Shown: positions 47,340-56,480, counted from the stretch's first letter. The stretch is 64,000 nt of DNA from Amycolatopsis decaplanina DSM 44594 (GCF_000342005.1 NZ_AOHO01000019.1:1-64000), one strand, 5' to 3'. Made by a program: numbers and translations. The notes: generated from the sequence alone by a model not told the origin.

Positions 47340-49847
47340 CTAGTCACGATCTCCGTACATGTCGAGGTCGGTGTAATCGTCGGTGGGTTCGGTGTCCCGC
47401 CCGCGGCGCGTGCCCTGCTGGAACGCGGCGAGACGGTTCCTGGCCAGCTCGGGGGTGTCCTCGCGGACGTCCTCGCGCTGGGCGGCGGGCCGGTCCTCCA
47501 TCAGCTGGGGGACCAGGTTCGCCTGACGACGGCGCTGCGGCAGCGGTGGCCTGCCGGGCGCCTCGGGGCCGGGCCGCCGGGTCTGCGGCGGACGGCCGTC
47601 CTGCGGCCGGGTGTCGGCGGGCGGCCACGCCGGCGGCTGCACCGGCTGCGGACGGCTCTCGGCACGTGCGGGTTCAGGGCGGATCGGCTCGGGCCGCGGC
47701 GTCTCCGGCCTGGGCACTCGCGGCGGACGCTGGGGCAGCGGCGGCAACGCGGCACCGGGCTGCTCCGGAGCCTGGTGCGCCTGCGGCTGAGGCTGGGGTG
47801 CCACCGGCATCGGCACGGGCAGTTCGGGCCGCTCCGGGGGGAACTCGGTGCGGTGGCGGGCACGACGGCCCGGGAGCAGCGGCGCGGCTTCCGGAACCTC
47901 GGTGCTCTCGGGATCCACCTCGTCCTCCGGCTGATCAGACGGGACCGGCGCGAGCAGGTCGGTGCGGACGAGCACGATGGCCCTGGTGCCGCCGTACGCG
48001 GACTCGCGCAGGTGCACGGAGATCCCGTGCCGCGCGGCGAGGCGCGCGACCACGAACAGGCCCAGCCGTGGCTCGGCTGACAGGGCCATGATGCCGAAAT
48101 CCGGCGGATCGGCCAACATCGCGTTCAGCTCGGCGGCCTGTTCGGGCTCGATACCGAGGCCCTGGTCCTCGACCTCGATCACGACACCCTTGCCGACCAC
48201 GTTGCCCCGCAGCTCGACGCGCGACTGCGGCGGCGAGAACGAGGTCGCGTTGTCGATCAGCTCGGCGAGCAGGTGCACGAGGTCGCCGACGACCGGGCCC
48301 TGCACCGCCATCGCGGGCATCTTCGCCGTCTTCACCCTGGCGAAGTCCTCGGTCTCGGCCGAGGCACCGCGAGTCAGCTCGGCCAGCGTCACCGGCTTGC
48401 GCCACTGACGGCCGGGCTGGCCGCCACCGAGGATGATCAGGTTCTCCGCGTTGCGACGGGCGCGGGTGGAGAGGTGGTCCAGCTGGAAGAGCGTGTCCAG
48501 CTGCTCCGGATCCTCCTGCTTGCGCTCGGCCTGGTCGAGCACCTTGAGCTGGCGGTGCACGATGACCTGGCTGCGGTGCGCGATGTTGAGGAACACCGTC
48601 TTGGTGCCCTCACGGGTCCTCGCCTCTTCGACGGCGGCCGCGATGGCGGTCTGCTGTGCCTTGTTGAAGGCCTCGGCGACCTGGCCGATCTCGTCGTCGC
48701 CGTGGTCGAGGAAGTGCCCCTTGTCGTCGAGGTCGACGGGTTCACCCGCCCGCACCCGGTCCACCAGTTCGGGCAGCCGGATCTCGGCGACGTCGAGGGT
48801 GTCCTCGCGCAGCCGGGCCAGCCGCCCGATGAGCCGGTTGGACAGCCGCAGGGCGATGACGAACACGCCGATCGCCACCAGCAGCGCGATGGCCGCGGCG
48901 ATGGCCGAGGTGATCAGCGTCCGGTCGGCGTCGTCGACCGCCTGCGTCGTGGCCGTACCACTCTGCTCGACGAAGCCGCGCATCATCGCGTCGCTGACGC
49001 CGCGCGCGGCCTGCAGCCACGTCTGCTCGGGGATGGGGAGCGTGGCCTTGCTGTTCTGCAGGAAGGTGTTCTCGACCGTGTTGACGGCCTTCCACGGGTC
49101 GCTCGCGACGAGCTGGTCGAACTTCGCCTTGACGTCCGGGATCATCCGCGAGACCGACGACTCCAGCTGCGAACGGTAGGAACCGACCTCGGTGACGTAG
49201 GCGCGGTAAGTCTCGTCGGTGAAGCCGCCGCCCGCGACGGCCGCGGCGGCGAGGGCGTTCGCGCGCTGCATCTGGTCGATGGCGGTGAACAACGGGACCG
49301 CGGTGATCCGCTGGTAGGCGTTCTCGGCGCTCGGCGCGTCCTGGGCCAGACCGGTGAGACCCTCGACGAACTGATCGAGGATCTGGTTGTAGAAGGTGAA
49401 GGCGTCCAGCAGCGGGAGCTGACCGGAGTCGGCCGACTGCCGGATCTGCGGCGTCTTCTCGAGGAGCCCGTTCAGTGTCGCGATGTTGCGCTGCACGCTG
49501 TCGGGCGAGTCACCGATGAACTTCTGCAGATGCGCGGCGACGCCCTGGGCGGCGGCGTCGGTCTTGGCGCGCTGCTCGACAAGAGTGGCGTGCTGCGACC
49601 GGTCGCCGGCGAGCTCGCGCAGCGTCAGGCGGCGCTCTTCCTGTACCTGCACGAAGAAGGGGAGGGAAGGGGCTTCCGAGTCACGGATCCGCTGCGCGTA
49701 GTCACGGCCGTCGACCGCGTCGAAGATGAGGTACCCGCCGATCGCGAGACCGACCAGCATCAGCGCGATGCTCGGAATGAGCGCGATCGTCAGAACGCGC
49801 GAACGAATCGAAGAGCCGCGGCCTCGTCGAAGGGAATTCTGCTTCAC
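47340..49847 (-). CDS. Conservon sensor histidine-kinase-like protein (CvnA-like)
   Basis: An 835-residue membrane protein. A membrane helix (about 18-40) precedes an extracellular nitrate/nitrite-sensing-type (NIT) helical domain (about 60-300), with a second membrane helix near 310-335. HAMP-like linker, an HATPase_c (about 500-640: LVHLLAELIDNATSFSPP, EVEDQGLGI) and a long Pro/Arg-rich tail follow. There is no clear conserved phospho-His, as in other CvnA proteins. The tail is rich in PEP and PRPE-type repeats and may be disordered. It is the first gene of the conservon; the 375 bp upstream hold its promoter. Confidence 0.92.
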   Translation of the reverse strand: MKQNSLRRGRGSSIRSRVLTIALIPSIALMLVGLAIGGYLIFDAVDGRDYAQRIRDSEAPSLPFFVQVQEERRLTLRELAGDRSQHATLVEQRAKTDAAAQGVAAHLQKFIGDSPDSVQRNIATLNGLLEKTPQIRQSADSGQLPLLDAFTFYNQILDQFVEGLTGLAQDAPSAENAYQRITAVPLFTAIDQMQRANALAAAAVAGGGFTDETYRAYVTEVGSYRSQLESSVSRMIPDVKAKFDQLVASDPWKAVNTVENTFLQNSKATLPIPEQTWLQAARGVSDAMMRGFVEQSGTATTQAVDDADRTLITSAIAAAIALLVAIGVFVIALRLSNRLIGRLARLREDTLDVAEIRLPELVDRVRAGEPVDLDDKGHFLDHGDDEIGQVAEAFNKAQQTAIAAAVEEARTREGTKTVFLNIAHRSQVIVHRQLKVLDQAERKQEDPEQLDTLFQLDHLSTRARRNAENLIILGGGQPGRQWRKPVTLAELTRGASAETEDFARVKTAKMPAMAVQGPVVGDLVHLLAELIDNATSFSPPQSRVELRGNVVGKGVVIEVEDQGLGIEPEQAAELNAMLADPPDFGIMALSAEPRLGLFVVARLAARHGISVHLRESAYGGTRAIVLVRTDLLAPVPSDQPEDEVDPESTEVPEAAPLLPGRRARHRTEFPPERPELPVPMPVAPQPQPQAHQAPEQPGAALPPLPQRPPRVPRPETPRPEPIRPEPARAESRPQPVQPPAWPPADTRPQDGRPPQTRRPGPEAPGRPPLPQRRRQANLVPQLMEDRPAAQREDVREDTPELARNRLAAFQQGTRRGRDTEPTDDYTDLDMYGDRD

Positions 49848-50222
49848 CGTGGTCCGTTTTCCTTCCGGCAGTTTTTTGGTGTCGGGTCGCCGGGGATCTC
49901 ATACCCGCGGGATCCGATAGCCGGATCAACACAGCGTGGTCCGCTCCGCCCGCGAAGACGCTAGGAGACCCAAACGGGTGAGTCAAGTCCGGACGCGAAG
50001 GGTAGTCGCGTATGGCCGTGACCAGCTGACGAGAGGTCGGCGGACCCCGAAAGTCCACCACGTGGACCTGGGCACCCCCGCCAAGTGACTCACCAGTAGA
50101 TCACCTGGCGGTTTACCGCGGGCAGCGGCTTGATCGACCCTCTTCGGACTCGATCAAGTCACACCTCGGAGGCTTCGCATCCCAGGGAAAAAGTCGGTGA
50201 AAACTACACTTCGTGACCTCGC
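49848..50222. other. Intergenic region upstream of the conservon
   Basis: There is no gene. It holds two hairpins: CTTGATCGA (50131-50139) with TCGATCAAG (50152-50160), likely the terminator of the small membrane protein gene at 50223, and GTCCAC/GTGGAC (50053-50058, 50062-50067), an operator-like dyad. A promoter for the minus-strand kinase is expected near 49860-50000, but I see no convincing -35/-10 pair. Confidence 0.6.
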
Positions 50223-50573
50223 TCACGCTTTCGGACCAGGGCTCCACATACCGTTCGGTTTGCGAACGACATCACCGCGGAGGAACGCCGTCGTAACACC
50301 GTTCGATCCACGGAATCGAGATTTCCCGGCGCTTATCACCGGCGATTCGGCGAAATGATCTTCACCGAGGCGGCCGAGCTCGTCTTCGAGGAGGGCGTCG
50401 ACCCTTCCCGACGCGTCCCGGAGCATCCGGACGCCCGCCCAGGACAACGTCGCCACCCCGCAGATCAGGATCGCGACGAGTACCGTCTCGACCGGGTATC
50501 GGGAGCCGAATTCGTTGAGCAGAAAACCGGAGGCGACACCACACACGGCGACTGCGGTATAGGTGAACGACAC
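50223..50573 (-). CDS. Small two-helix membrane protein
   Basis: A 116-residue protein. Two membrane helices (about 3-20, YTAVAVCGVASGFLLNE; and about 28-48, VETVLVAILICGVATLSWAG) are followed by a soluble 65-residue tail with LLEDELGRLGEDHF and basic residues. No family is recognised. The start is GTG 50573, with a perfect AAGGAGG site 5 bases upstream, so the gene is likely real. It lies between the conservon and kynureninase on the same strand and has its own hairpin terminator. A role with the conservon is speculation. Confidence 0.7.
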   Translation of the reverse strand: MSFTYTAVAVCGVASGFLLNEFGSRYPVETVLVAILICGVATLSWAGVRMLRDASGRVDALLEDELGRLGEDHFAESPVISAGKSRFRGSNGVTTAFLRGDVVRKPNGMWSPGPKA

Positions 50574-50802
50574 GATCCCTCCTTCTCCGGGCGCCGTGGC
50601 ACGCGCCGTGCCGCTGAGACGAGCGACGCGGGTTTCCCTTACGCCACAGGGGAAGGATCTACGTCACACTCGCCGCGAGAGCGAACGTCGAGATTAACAG
50701 CGAATTCGCGACCGATCGCCGTGTCTCCCCCGCCGGGGCGAGGTGATCACCTATTTGCCACCGGCTACCGAATGGTGTTCACCGTTTTCGCCACTCCGAG
50801 TG

Positions 50803-51984
50803 TCATTTCCGGAGCTCCCGAAGCGTCGTGACGGCGCGGAGCACCTCACCGTAGGTGGTGTAGAGCGGTGCCAGCCCGAACCGCAGCACGTTGGGCGGGC
50901 GGAAGTCGCCGATCACCCCGCGGTCGATCAAGGCCGCCATCGTCTTGGCCGCGTCGTCGTCGATGACCGAGATCTGATGGCCGCGGTCTTCGCCACGCGG
51001 GGTCGGGATCGTCGCGCCGTCGAGGAGTTCGTCCGCGCACCGGAAGAAGAACCCGCCGAGCGCGAGGCCCTTCTCGCGCAGCAGCCCGCGATCCACGCCG
51101 TCCCAGACGTCGAGGGCCGCGTCCAGCGCGAGCAGCGAAAGGATGTCGGGTGTGCCCGCGCGGCCACGCGCGATGCCGGCGTGCGCCTCGTACGCGCCAC
51201 GCATCGCGAACGGGTCGCGGTCGCCTGCCCAGCCCGCCAGCGGCTGCTCGAACCGGTCCAGCCATTTCGTTGCCACGTAAAGGAAAGCGGGCGACCCGGG
51301 GCCGCCGTTGAGGAATTTGTAGGTGCAGCCGACGGCGAGGTCCACGCCAGCCCCGTCGAGTTCGACCGGAAGCGCGCCGACGCTGTGGCAGAGATCCCAG
51401 AGCGCCAGTGCTCCGGCGCCGTGCAACGCCGCGGTCAGCGTGGCCATGTCGTGGGCGCGCCCGGTGACGTAGTCGACGTGGTTGATCAGCGCGACGGCCG
51501 TCCGCTCGCTCACCTGGGCCGGCATGTCCTCGGCGACGACGCGGCGCACCGTGCGCCCGGTCAGCCGGGCGGCCTCGTCGGCGATGTAACCGTCTGTCGG
51601 GAAGGTGTCCGCGTCGACGAGGATCTCGTCGCGACCGGGATTGAGGCGGGTCGCGGCGATCAGCGCCTTGAACAGGTCCACACTGGTCGAATCCGCCACG
51701 ACGATCTGTCCCGGCGCGGCGCCCACCAGCGGCGCGATCCGCTCGCCGACCCGCACCGGTGCCTCCCACCAGCCCTCCGACCAGGACCGGATGAGCCGCC
51801 CGCCCCATTGCTCGCGGACGACCGCGGCGAGACGTTCGGCCACGTGCTTCGGCGGCGCGCCCAGCGAGTTGCCGTCGAAATAGGCGATATCCGCGTCGAG
51901 ATCGAATTCGTTTCGCTTGTGCGCCAAGGGATCGGCCGCGTCCAGCGCCGCGGCCTCGGCTACGAGGTCAGTCACGGCGACCAT
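50803..51984 (-). CDS. kynU: Kynureninase
   Basis: A 393-residue PLP enzyme that cleaves kynurenine to anthranilate and alanine. Typical blocks are DIAYFDGNSLGAPPKHV, WSEGWWEAPVRVGE, ADSTSVDLFKAL, and the PLP Lys in AVGCTYKFLNGGPGSPAF. ALWDLCHSVGALPVELDGAG carries the aspartate, and HAGIARGRAGTPDILSLLAL is a substrate loop. The start is ATG 51984 or GTG 51975. It overlaps the end of a TenA-like gene by 8-17 bp, so both are one transcript. No kynA tryptophan dioxygenase is in this window. Confidence 0.93.
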   Translation of the reverse strand: MVAVTDLVAEAAALDAADPLAHKRNEFDLDADIAYFDGNSLGAPPKHVAERLAAVVREQWGGRLIRSWSEGWWEAPVRVGERIAPLVGAAPGQIVVADSTSVDLFKALIAATRLNPGRDEILVDADTFPTDGYIADEAARLTGRTVRRVVAEDMPAQVSERTAVALINHVDYVTGRAHDMATLTAALHGAGALALWDLCHSVGALPVELDGAGVDLAVGCTYKFLNGGPGSPAFLYVATKWLDRFEQPLAGWAGDRDPFAMRGAYEAHAGIARGRAGTPDILSLLALDAALDVWDGVDRGLLREKGLALGGFFFRCADELLDGATIPTPRGEDRGHQISVIDDDAAKTMAALIDRGVIGDFRPPNVLRFGLAPLYTTYGEVLRAVTTLRELRK

Positions 51985-52615
51985 CGTCGGCGAGAGTGTT
52001 CCAGAAGTCCAGTTCGTACGCCTGGAAAAGCCGAGCGTGGGTCCGAGCGTCCTTTTCGGACAATTGCCCGGCGTCGAGCGCGGCCTGCACGGCCCGGACG
52101 GCCAGTTCCTCGAGTTCCGGCGACGGCGTGCCGAAGAAGTCGAAGAAGGCACACGCCTCGTCGTCGAAGCCGTACCGCTCACGCATCGCGGCGGCGATCG
52201 CGGCGCAGTACCGGCCGAAGGCGGCGAAGTTGGCGACGATCGCCACGATGACGTCCGCCGGTTCGCCGTTGAGCGCCAGCCAGGCGACGAACGCCGGATA
52301 CGCCTGGCATCCCGCGCGCGGCTCGAAACCGGGCGATTCCTCGGCGAGCGCCGCCAGTTTGCCGAGCGCCAGCCCCTCACCCGAAGCCAAGGCCGCGAAG
52401 AACTCCCGCGCGTTCCGCTCCCGCGCACGCGCCGCGAGATGAAGGAAAGCGCGCCAATCGCTGCGGACGATCCGGTACTCCTCCGCGGCGATCGCGGCGA
52501 AGACCTCCCGTGCCGCCTCACCCGCCTCGACCAACGGGACGAGCCTGTTCTCGCCGTCGCGGGGTGCGAGTTCCGCCTGGACCGCGTCGATCAACTCGCG
52601 TGCCGAACCGGTCAT
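51968..52615 (-). CDS. TenA/PqqC-like helical protein upstream of kynU
   Basis: A 215-residue haem-oxygenase-fold protein of the TenA/THI-4/PqqC type. The core is EEYRIVRSDWRAFLHLAARA, GCQAYPAFVAWLALNGEPAD and IVANFAAFGRYCAAIAAAMR with YGFDDEACAFFDFFG. The Cys that acts in thiaminase II (the LLPC motif) is not at its expected place; ANFAA is there. A thiaminase activity is unlikely. It is coupled to kynureninase, so it may oxidise or bind a kynurenine-pathway compound. ATG 52615 has GGAGGAGC upstream. Confidence 0.72.
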   Translation of the reverse strand: MTGSARELIDAVQAELAPRDGENRLVPLVEAGEAAREVFAAIAAEEYRIVRSDWRAFLHLAARARERNAREFFAALASGEGLALGKLAALAEESPGFEPRAGCQAYPAFVAWLALNGEPADVIVAIVANFAAFGRYCAAIAAAMRERYGFDDEACAFFDFFGTPSPELEELAVRAVQAALDAGQLSEKDARTHARLFQAYELDFWNTLADDGRRD

Positions 52616-52764
52616 CGTCAGAGCTCCTCCTTGTTCGGGGCTGACGCGGTGAAAACGGAAAAGGTGGACATTTCGCGTAACGCGACCGTGGCCGCGATTC
52701 TCTATCCACCACTGCCGACAGCCCTTACAGTGTGCCTGATCAGGCAGCATCGAGGAGGCCAGCG

Positions 52765-54630
52765 TTGACCACCCAGCCGACCGTCGCCGAGCAGATCGAA
52801 GGCCAGACCATCCCCGCCCTGCTTCACCGCAACGCCCAGGAGTTCGGTGACCTGCCGGCGGTCACGTCACTCGACATCGAGGGCAAGCCGACCCTGAACT
52901 GGGCCGAATTCCGCACCGCCATCGCGCAGGTTTCCCGAGGGCTCGCCGGACTCGGGCTCGGCGTCCGCGACCGGATGCTGATCATGGCGCCGAGCAGTCC
53001 CGAACACCTGATCGCCGACCTCGCCGCGGCCCATCTCGGCGCGATCCCCTGCACCGCGTACGCGACGCTCAGCCCGGAGCAGATCGGGTTCGTCGCCCGG
53101 CACAGCGCCGCCGGCGTCGTCGTCCTCGCCGGTGCCGACGAACTCGGCCGCTGGTCGCAGGTCCTCGACGACCTGCCCGCGCTGCGGCACGTCGTCCTGC
53201 TCGACGCGTCCGTGGTCCCCCCGGACGACAAGCGATTCCTGTCGTTCGCCGATCTGCGCGCGGCCGGCGCCGAAGCGCACGCGGCCGACCCGGAGGCGTT
53301 CGAGACGGCGTGGTCCGCGATCACCCCGGACGACCCGCTGTCGATGATCTACACCTCCGGCACCACCGGCGATCCCAAGGGTGTCGTGCTGTCGCACCGC
53401 AACGCGATCTACCAGGCCGTCGCCGTCCAGAAGCTGCACGACTCCCCGATGCACGCCACGAATATCGCGTACCTGCCGCTCGCGCACATCGCCGAACGCG
53501 AACTGTCGATCTACATGCCGATCGTGTGGGCCGGGCACGTGCACACCGTCGGCGACCCGTCGGGCGTCGTCGGCGCGCTGGGCCAGGTGCACCCGAAGAG
53601 CTTCTTCGGCGTCCCGCGGGTGTGGGAGAAGATGGTGGCCGGCCTGAAGAACCTGCTCGGCTCGCTGCCGGAAGAGAAGCGGAACGGCCTGATCGGCGCG
53701 AACGAACTACTGCAGCAGGGCTACAGACTGCGCAGTGACGGCAAGGAGGTGCCGCCGGAACTCGCGGAGAAGATCGCGCGGACCGACGCGGCCGCGCTCG
53801 CGCCGGTGCGGGCGATGCTGGGCCTCGACCAGATCGAGGTCGCCTCCAGCGGCGCCGCCGCGCTGCCGGTGGAGATCCTCTACTTCATCGCCGGGCTCGG
53901 CGTCGAGATCCAGGAGGTCTGGGGACTGTCCGAGACCACCGGCGCGGTCACCTCGAACACGCCGTCGGCGTTCAAGGCCGGTTCGGTCGGCCGCCCGCTG
54001 GAGGGCATCGAGGTGAAGGTCGCCGAGGACGGCGAACTCCTCGTCCGCGGCGCGATCGTGTTCCTCGGCTACCTGCAGGCGGACGGCACGATCAAGCCGG
54101 ACGTCGACGCCGACGGCTGGCTCGCCACCGGCGACATCGGGACGATCGACGAACGCGGCTTCGTCACGATCACCGACCGCAAGAAGGAACTGATCATCAC
54201 CTCGAGCGGCAAGAACATCGCCCCGACGAAGATCGAAGGACTGCTCAAGGAACACCCGCTGATCGGGCAGGCCGTCGCGATCGGCGAAAAACGGCCGTAC
54301 GTCACGGCGCTGATCGTCATCGACGACGAGATCGCGCCGGGCTGGGCGACCGCGAACGGCATCCAGCTCGCCGAAGGCGAATCGTTCGCCGACAACGCGG
54401 AGGTCCGCGCGGAGATCGAGAAGGCCGTCGAGGCGGCGAACGCGCGGCTGGCCAGGATCGAGCAGATCAAGCGGTACCACGTGATCCCCAAGGCGTGGAC
54501 GCCGGAAAGCGGCGAGGTGACCCCGACTTTGAAACTGAAGCGGCGGATCATCAACGACCGGTACGCGCCGACGATCGCGGACCTGTACGCGGCCGCTGCT
54601 CCGGAACCCGCTCCAGCCGCCGGTTCCTGA
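52765..54630 (+). CDS. Long-chain acyl-CoA ligase (FadD15-like)
   Basis: A 621-residue AMP-forming ligase. The P-loop is MIYTSGTTGDPKGVVLSHRN (about 194-213), motif II EVWGLSETTGAVTSNTP (about 392-408), TGDIGTIDERGFVTITDRKK and the Lys in TPTLKLKRRIINDRY. It activates medium- or long-chain fatty acids for beta-oxidation or lipid synthesis. The TTG at 52765 has GAGGAGG 6 bases upstream. It is divergent from the TenA-like/kynU pair (149 bp). A family A hairpin overlaps its stop codon. Confidence 0.9.
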   Translation: MTTQPTVAEQIEGQTIPALLHRNAQEFGDLPAVTSLDIEGKPTLNWAEFRTAIAQVSRGLAGLGLGVRDRMLIMAPSSPEHLIADLAAAHLGAIPCTAYATLSPEQIGFVARHSAAGVVVLAGADELGRWSQVLDDLPALRHVVLLDASVVPPDDKRFLSFADLRAAGAEAHAADPEAFETAWSAITPDDPLSMIYTSGTTGDPKGVVLSHRNAIYQAVAVQKLHDSPMHATNIAYLPLAHIAERELSIYMPIVWAGHVHTVGDPSGVVGALGQVHPKSFFGVPRVWEKMVAGLKNLLGSLPEEKRNGLIGANELLQQGYRLRSDGKEVPPELAEKIARTDAAALAPVRAMLGLDQIEVASSGAAALPVEILYFIAGLGVEIQEVWGLSETTGAVTSNTPSAFKAGSVGRPLEGIEVKVAEDGELLVRGAIVFLGYLQADGTIKPDVDADGWLATGDIGTIDERGFVTITDRKKELIITSSGKNIAPTKIEGLLKEHPLIGQAVAIGEKRPYVTALIVIDDEIAPGWATANGIQLAEGESFADNAEVRAEIEKAVEAANARLARIEQIKRYHVIPKAWTPESGEVTPTLKLKRRIINDRYAPTIADLYAAAAPEPAPAAGS

Positions 54631-54689
54631 AGTACATGAAGGCCCCCTTCCTTGCGCCTAGGTACAGGAAGGGGGCCTTCATGTACTTC
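54629..54689. repeat. Long hairpin (family A, copy 3)
   Basis: Perfect 24-bp arms GAAGTACATGAAGGCCCCCT...(54629-54652) and 54666-54689 around loop TGCGCCTAGGTAC. It begins within the stop codon of the ligase gene. It shares its loop and arms with copies at 26474 and 45911. It separates tandem genes here, so it may be a terminator of the ligase. Confidence 0.9.
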
Positions 54690-54744
54690 TGCCCCGCCGT
54701 GAAAGGAGTCGCCGCCAGAGTGCCACCGCTGCTAACTTGCCGCC

Positions 54745-55401
54745 GTGGATCTCTTTTCCCGCTCTTGGGCGGCGCTCCTCGCCACCGTCGCCGAAACCCC
54801 CGACGAAGACTTCGCCCAGCCGTCCGGCTGCGCCGGCTGGCTGGTGCGGGACCTGGTGTGTCACCTGGTGATCGACGCCCAGGACGTCCTGATCACCCTC
54901 GCCACTCCCGCCGAAACGGAACCCACGCGCGACGCGGTCACCTATTGGGAGGTCGCCGACAAGCCGCCCACCGGCGAGGACGACCTCGACGCGCTGATCG
55001 TGCGGCTCGCCGCCGCGTACCAGGAGCCGCGGTTGCTCAAGTTCCATCTCGACGACGTCGGTTCCGCCGCGGGCCGGGCCGCCGGCCTCGCCGACCCGGG
55101 GCTGCGGGTCGCCACCCGAGACATCGTCCTGACCGCGGGCGACTTCCTCTCCGCGTACGTTCTGGAATGGACGCTGCACCACCTCGACCTCGTCGCGCAT
55201 CTCCCGCACCTCGACGGCCCAGCCGCCGACAGCCTCGCCAAGACGCGTCAGATCCTGGAGCAGCGCACCGGGGAGATGTTCCCGGCGTCGTTCTCCGACA
55301 CGGACGCGCTGCTGCTCGGCACCGGCCGCCGTCAGCCGACAGACGCCGAGAAGGCCGAACTCGGCGACCTGGCCGCGAAGCTGCCGTTCGTCGTCGGCTA
55401 G
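54745..55401 (+). CDS. DinB/MDMPI-fold metal-dependent protein
   Basis: A 218-residue protein of the mycothiol-dependent maleylpyruvate isomerase N-terminal (DinB) superfamily. The helical bundle has GCAGWLVRDLVCHLVIDAQD with the first metal His, and VLEWTLHHLDLVAHLPHL with the other two. It is likely a mycothiol- or metal-dependent enzyme of unknown substrate. The start is GTG 54745. Its stop is directly followed by the mirrored 21-bp array that fills the gap to the convergent SDR gene. Confidence 0.82.
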   Translation: MDLFSRSWAALLATVAETPDEDFAQPSGCAGWLVRDLVCHLVIDAQDVLITLATPAETEPTRDAVTYWEVADKPPTGEDDLDALIVRLAAAYQEPRLLKFHLDDVGSAAGRAAGLADPGLRVATRDIVLTAGDFLSAYVLEWTLHHLDLVAHLPHLDGPAADSLAKTRQILEQRTGEMFPASFSDTDALLLGTGRRQPTDAEKAELGDLAAKLPFVVG

Positions 55402-55586
55402 ACCGGACGACACGTGTGACTGGACGGACGACACACGTGATCAGGCGGCGAACTCGCGTGCTTGGGGACGGGACTCGCGTGACTGGAGGCGGAACACACG
55501 AGTTCCGCCTCCAGTCACGTGGGTTCGCCGCCTGATCACGCGAGTTCCATCCCCGATCACGCGTGTCGTCCGTCTGACCACGCGTG
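55402..55586. repeat. Mirrored array of eight 21-bp units filling a convergent gap
   Basis: Eight consecutive 21-bp units (55419-55439 to 55566-55586), after an 18-bp partial unit, exactly fill the space between two stop codons. Units 1-4 read like ATCAGGCGGCGAACTCGCGT G; units 5-8 are the same kind inverted (for example TTCGCCGCCTGATCACGCGA G). The centre (about 55479-55519) pairs as CGTGACTGGAGGCGGAAC with its complement. The whole can fold into one long hairpin with side stems. It is not a CRISPR array: units differ and there are no spacers. Confidence 0.92.
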
Positions 55587-56480
55587 TCAGGCGGTCCGGG
55601 TCGACTCCGTCCACTTGCGCAGCCGGGGTGGCACACGCTTTTCGAGGCCGTAGTTCTCCAGGTGCGCGCTGAAGACCTCGTCGAAGGCGCGCTGCACGGT
55701 CTCGGTGTCCCACACCGGCCGCTCGAGGATGGGCTGTTTCAGATACGGCTGCCCCATGACGTGCAGCTGCGGCCCGTTGCAGCGGATCATCTGCCCGGTG
55801 ATCCCGTCGGATCCGGCGCCGAGCAGGAAGAGCACGACCGGCGCGATCTTGGACGGCGTCCGGTCCGGCGGGCAGGCTCGCAACGACCGTTCCGACTTCC
55901 ACACCATCCGGGTGTGCGCGAGCGGGCAGACCGCGTTCACCCGGATCCCGCTCTCCTCCAGGTCGAGCGCCCACGAGTAGGTCAGCGAAGCGACGGCGCC
56001 CTTGCTGGCGGCGTACACGCCGAGTTTGCGCTGCCCGAGCGACGCCCCGGACGAGATGTTGACGATCGATCCCGGCTTGCCCCGCGCCACCATCGCCTTG
56101 ATCGCGGCCAGCCCGGTGTACATGACGCCGAGGATGTTCACCTCGACCAGTTCGCGGGCTTGCTCGACGTCGTCCTCCCACGGCAGCGCCTCGTAGTTCA
56201 GGGCCGCGTTGTTGACCAGCCCGTCGATCGCGCCGAACTCGGCGAGACAGAGGTCGACGATCTCCTGCGCCTGCATCGGATCCGCGACGCTGTGCCCGCT
56301 GGCGACCGCCCTCCCACCGAACCGGCGGATGTTCTCCGTCGTCCGCTCGGCCAGCCGGGCGTCGATGTCGTTGACCACGACGGCCCCGCCCGCCCTCGCC
56401 ACGTGCACCGCGAACGCCTCGCCGAGCCCCCGCCCCGCCCCGGTCACGACGACAGCCTTGTCGTCGAGCAAACCGTTCAT
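55587..56480 (-). CDS. Short-chain dehydrogenase/reductase
   Basis: A 297-residue SDR. The cofactor motif is VVVTGAGRGLGEAFAVHVAR (TGxxxGxG), then VVVNDIDARLAE (Asp favours NAD), NNAALNYE, and the active site SSGASLGQRKLGVYAASKGA with Ser, Tyr and Lys. The C-terminal extension of about 40 residues (FDEVFSAHLENYGLEKRVPP RLRKW) is like bile-acid or steroid-type SDRs. The ATG at 56480 is used, with AGGGGTGAAG upstream. It is convergent with the DinB-fold gene across the repeat array. Confidence 0.9.
   Translation of the reverse strand: MNGLLDDKAVVVTGAGRGLGEAFAVHVARAGGAVVVNDIDARLAERTTENIRRFGGRAVASGHSVADPMQAQEIVDLCLAEFGAIDGLVNNAALNYEALPWEDDVEQARELVEVNILGVMYTGLAAIKAMVARGKPGSIVNISSGASLGQRKLGVYAASKGAVASLTYSWALDLEESGIRVNAVCPLAHTRMVWKSERSLRACPPDRTPSKIAPVVLFLLGAGSDGITGQMIRCNGPQLHVMGQPYLKQPILERPVWDTETVQRAFDEVFSAHLENYGLEKRVPPRLRKWTESTRTA

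Noticed and set aside
51968..52615. Tryptophan 2,3-dioxygenase (kynA) upstream of kynU
   Set aside because: None of the TDO haem-His or YxxLxxLLxLQ-type motifs is present; the sequence fits the TenA/PqqC fold instead.
55402..55586. CRISPR array
   Set aside because: Units are contiguous 21-mers without spacers, differ from each other and invert in the middle; no cas genes are present.
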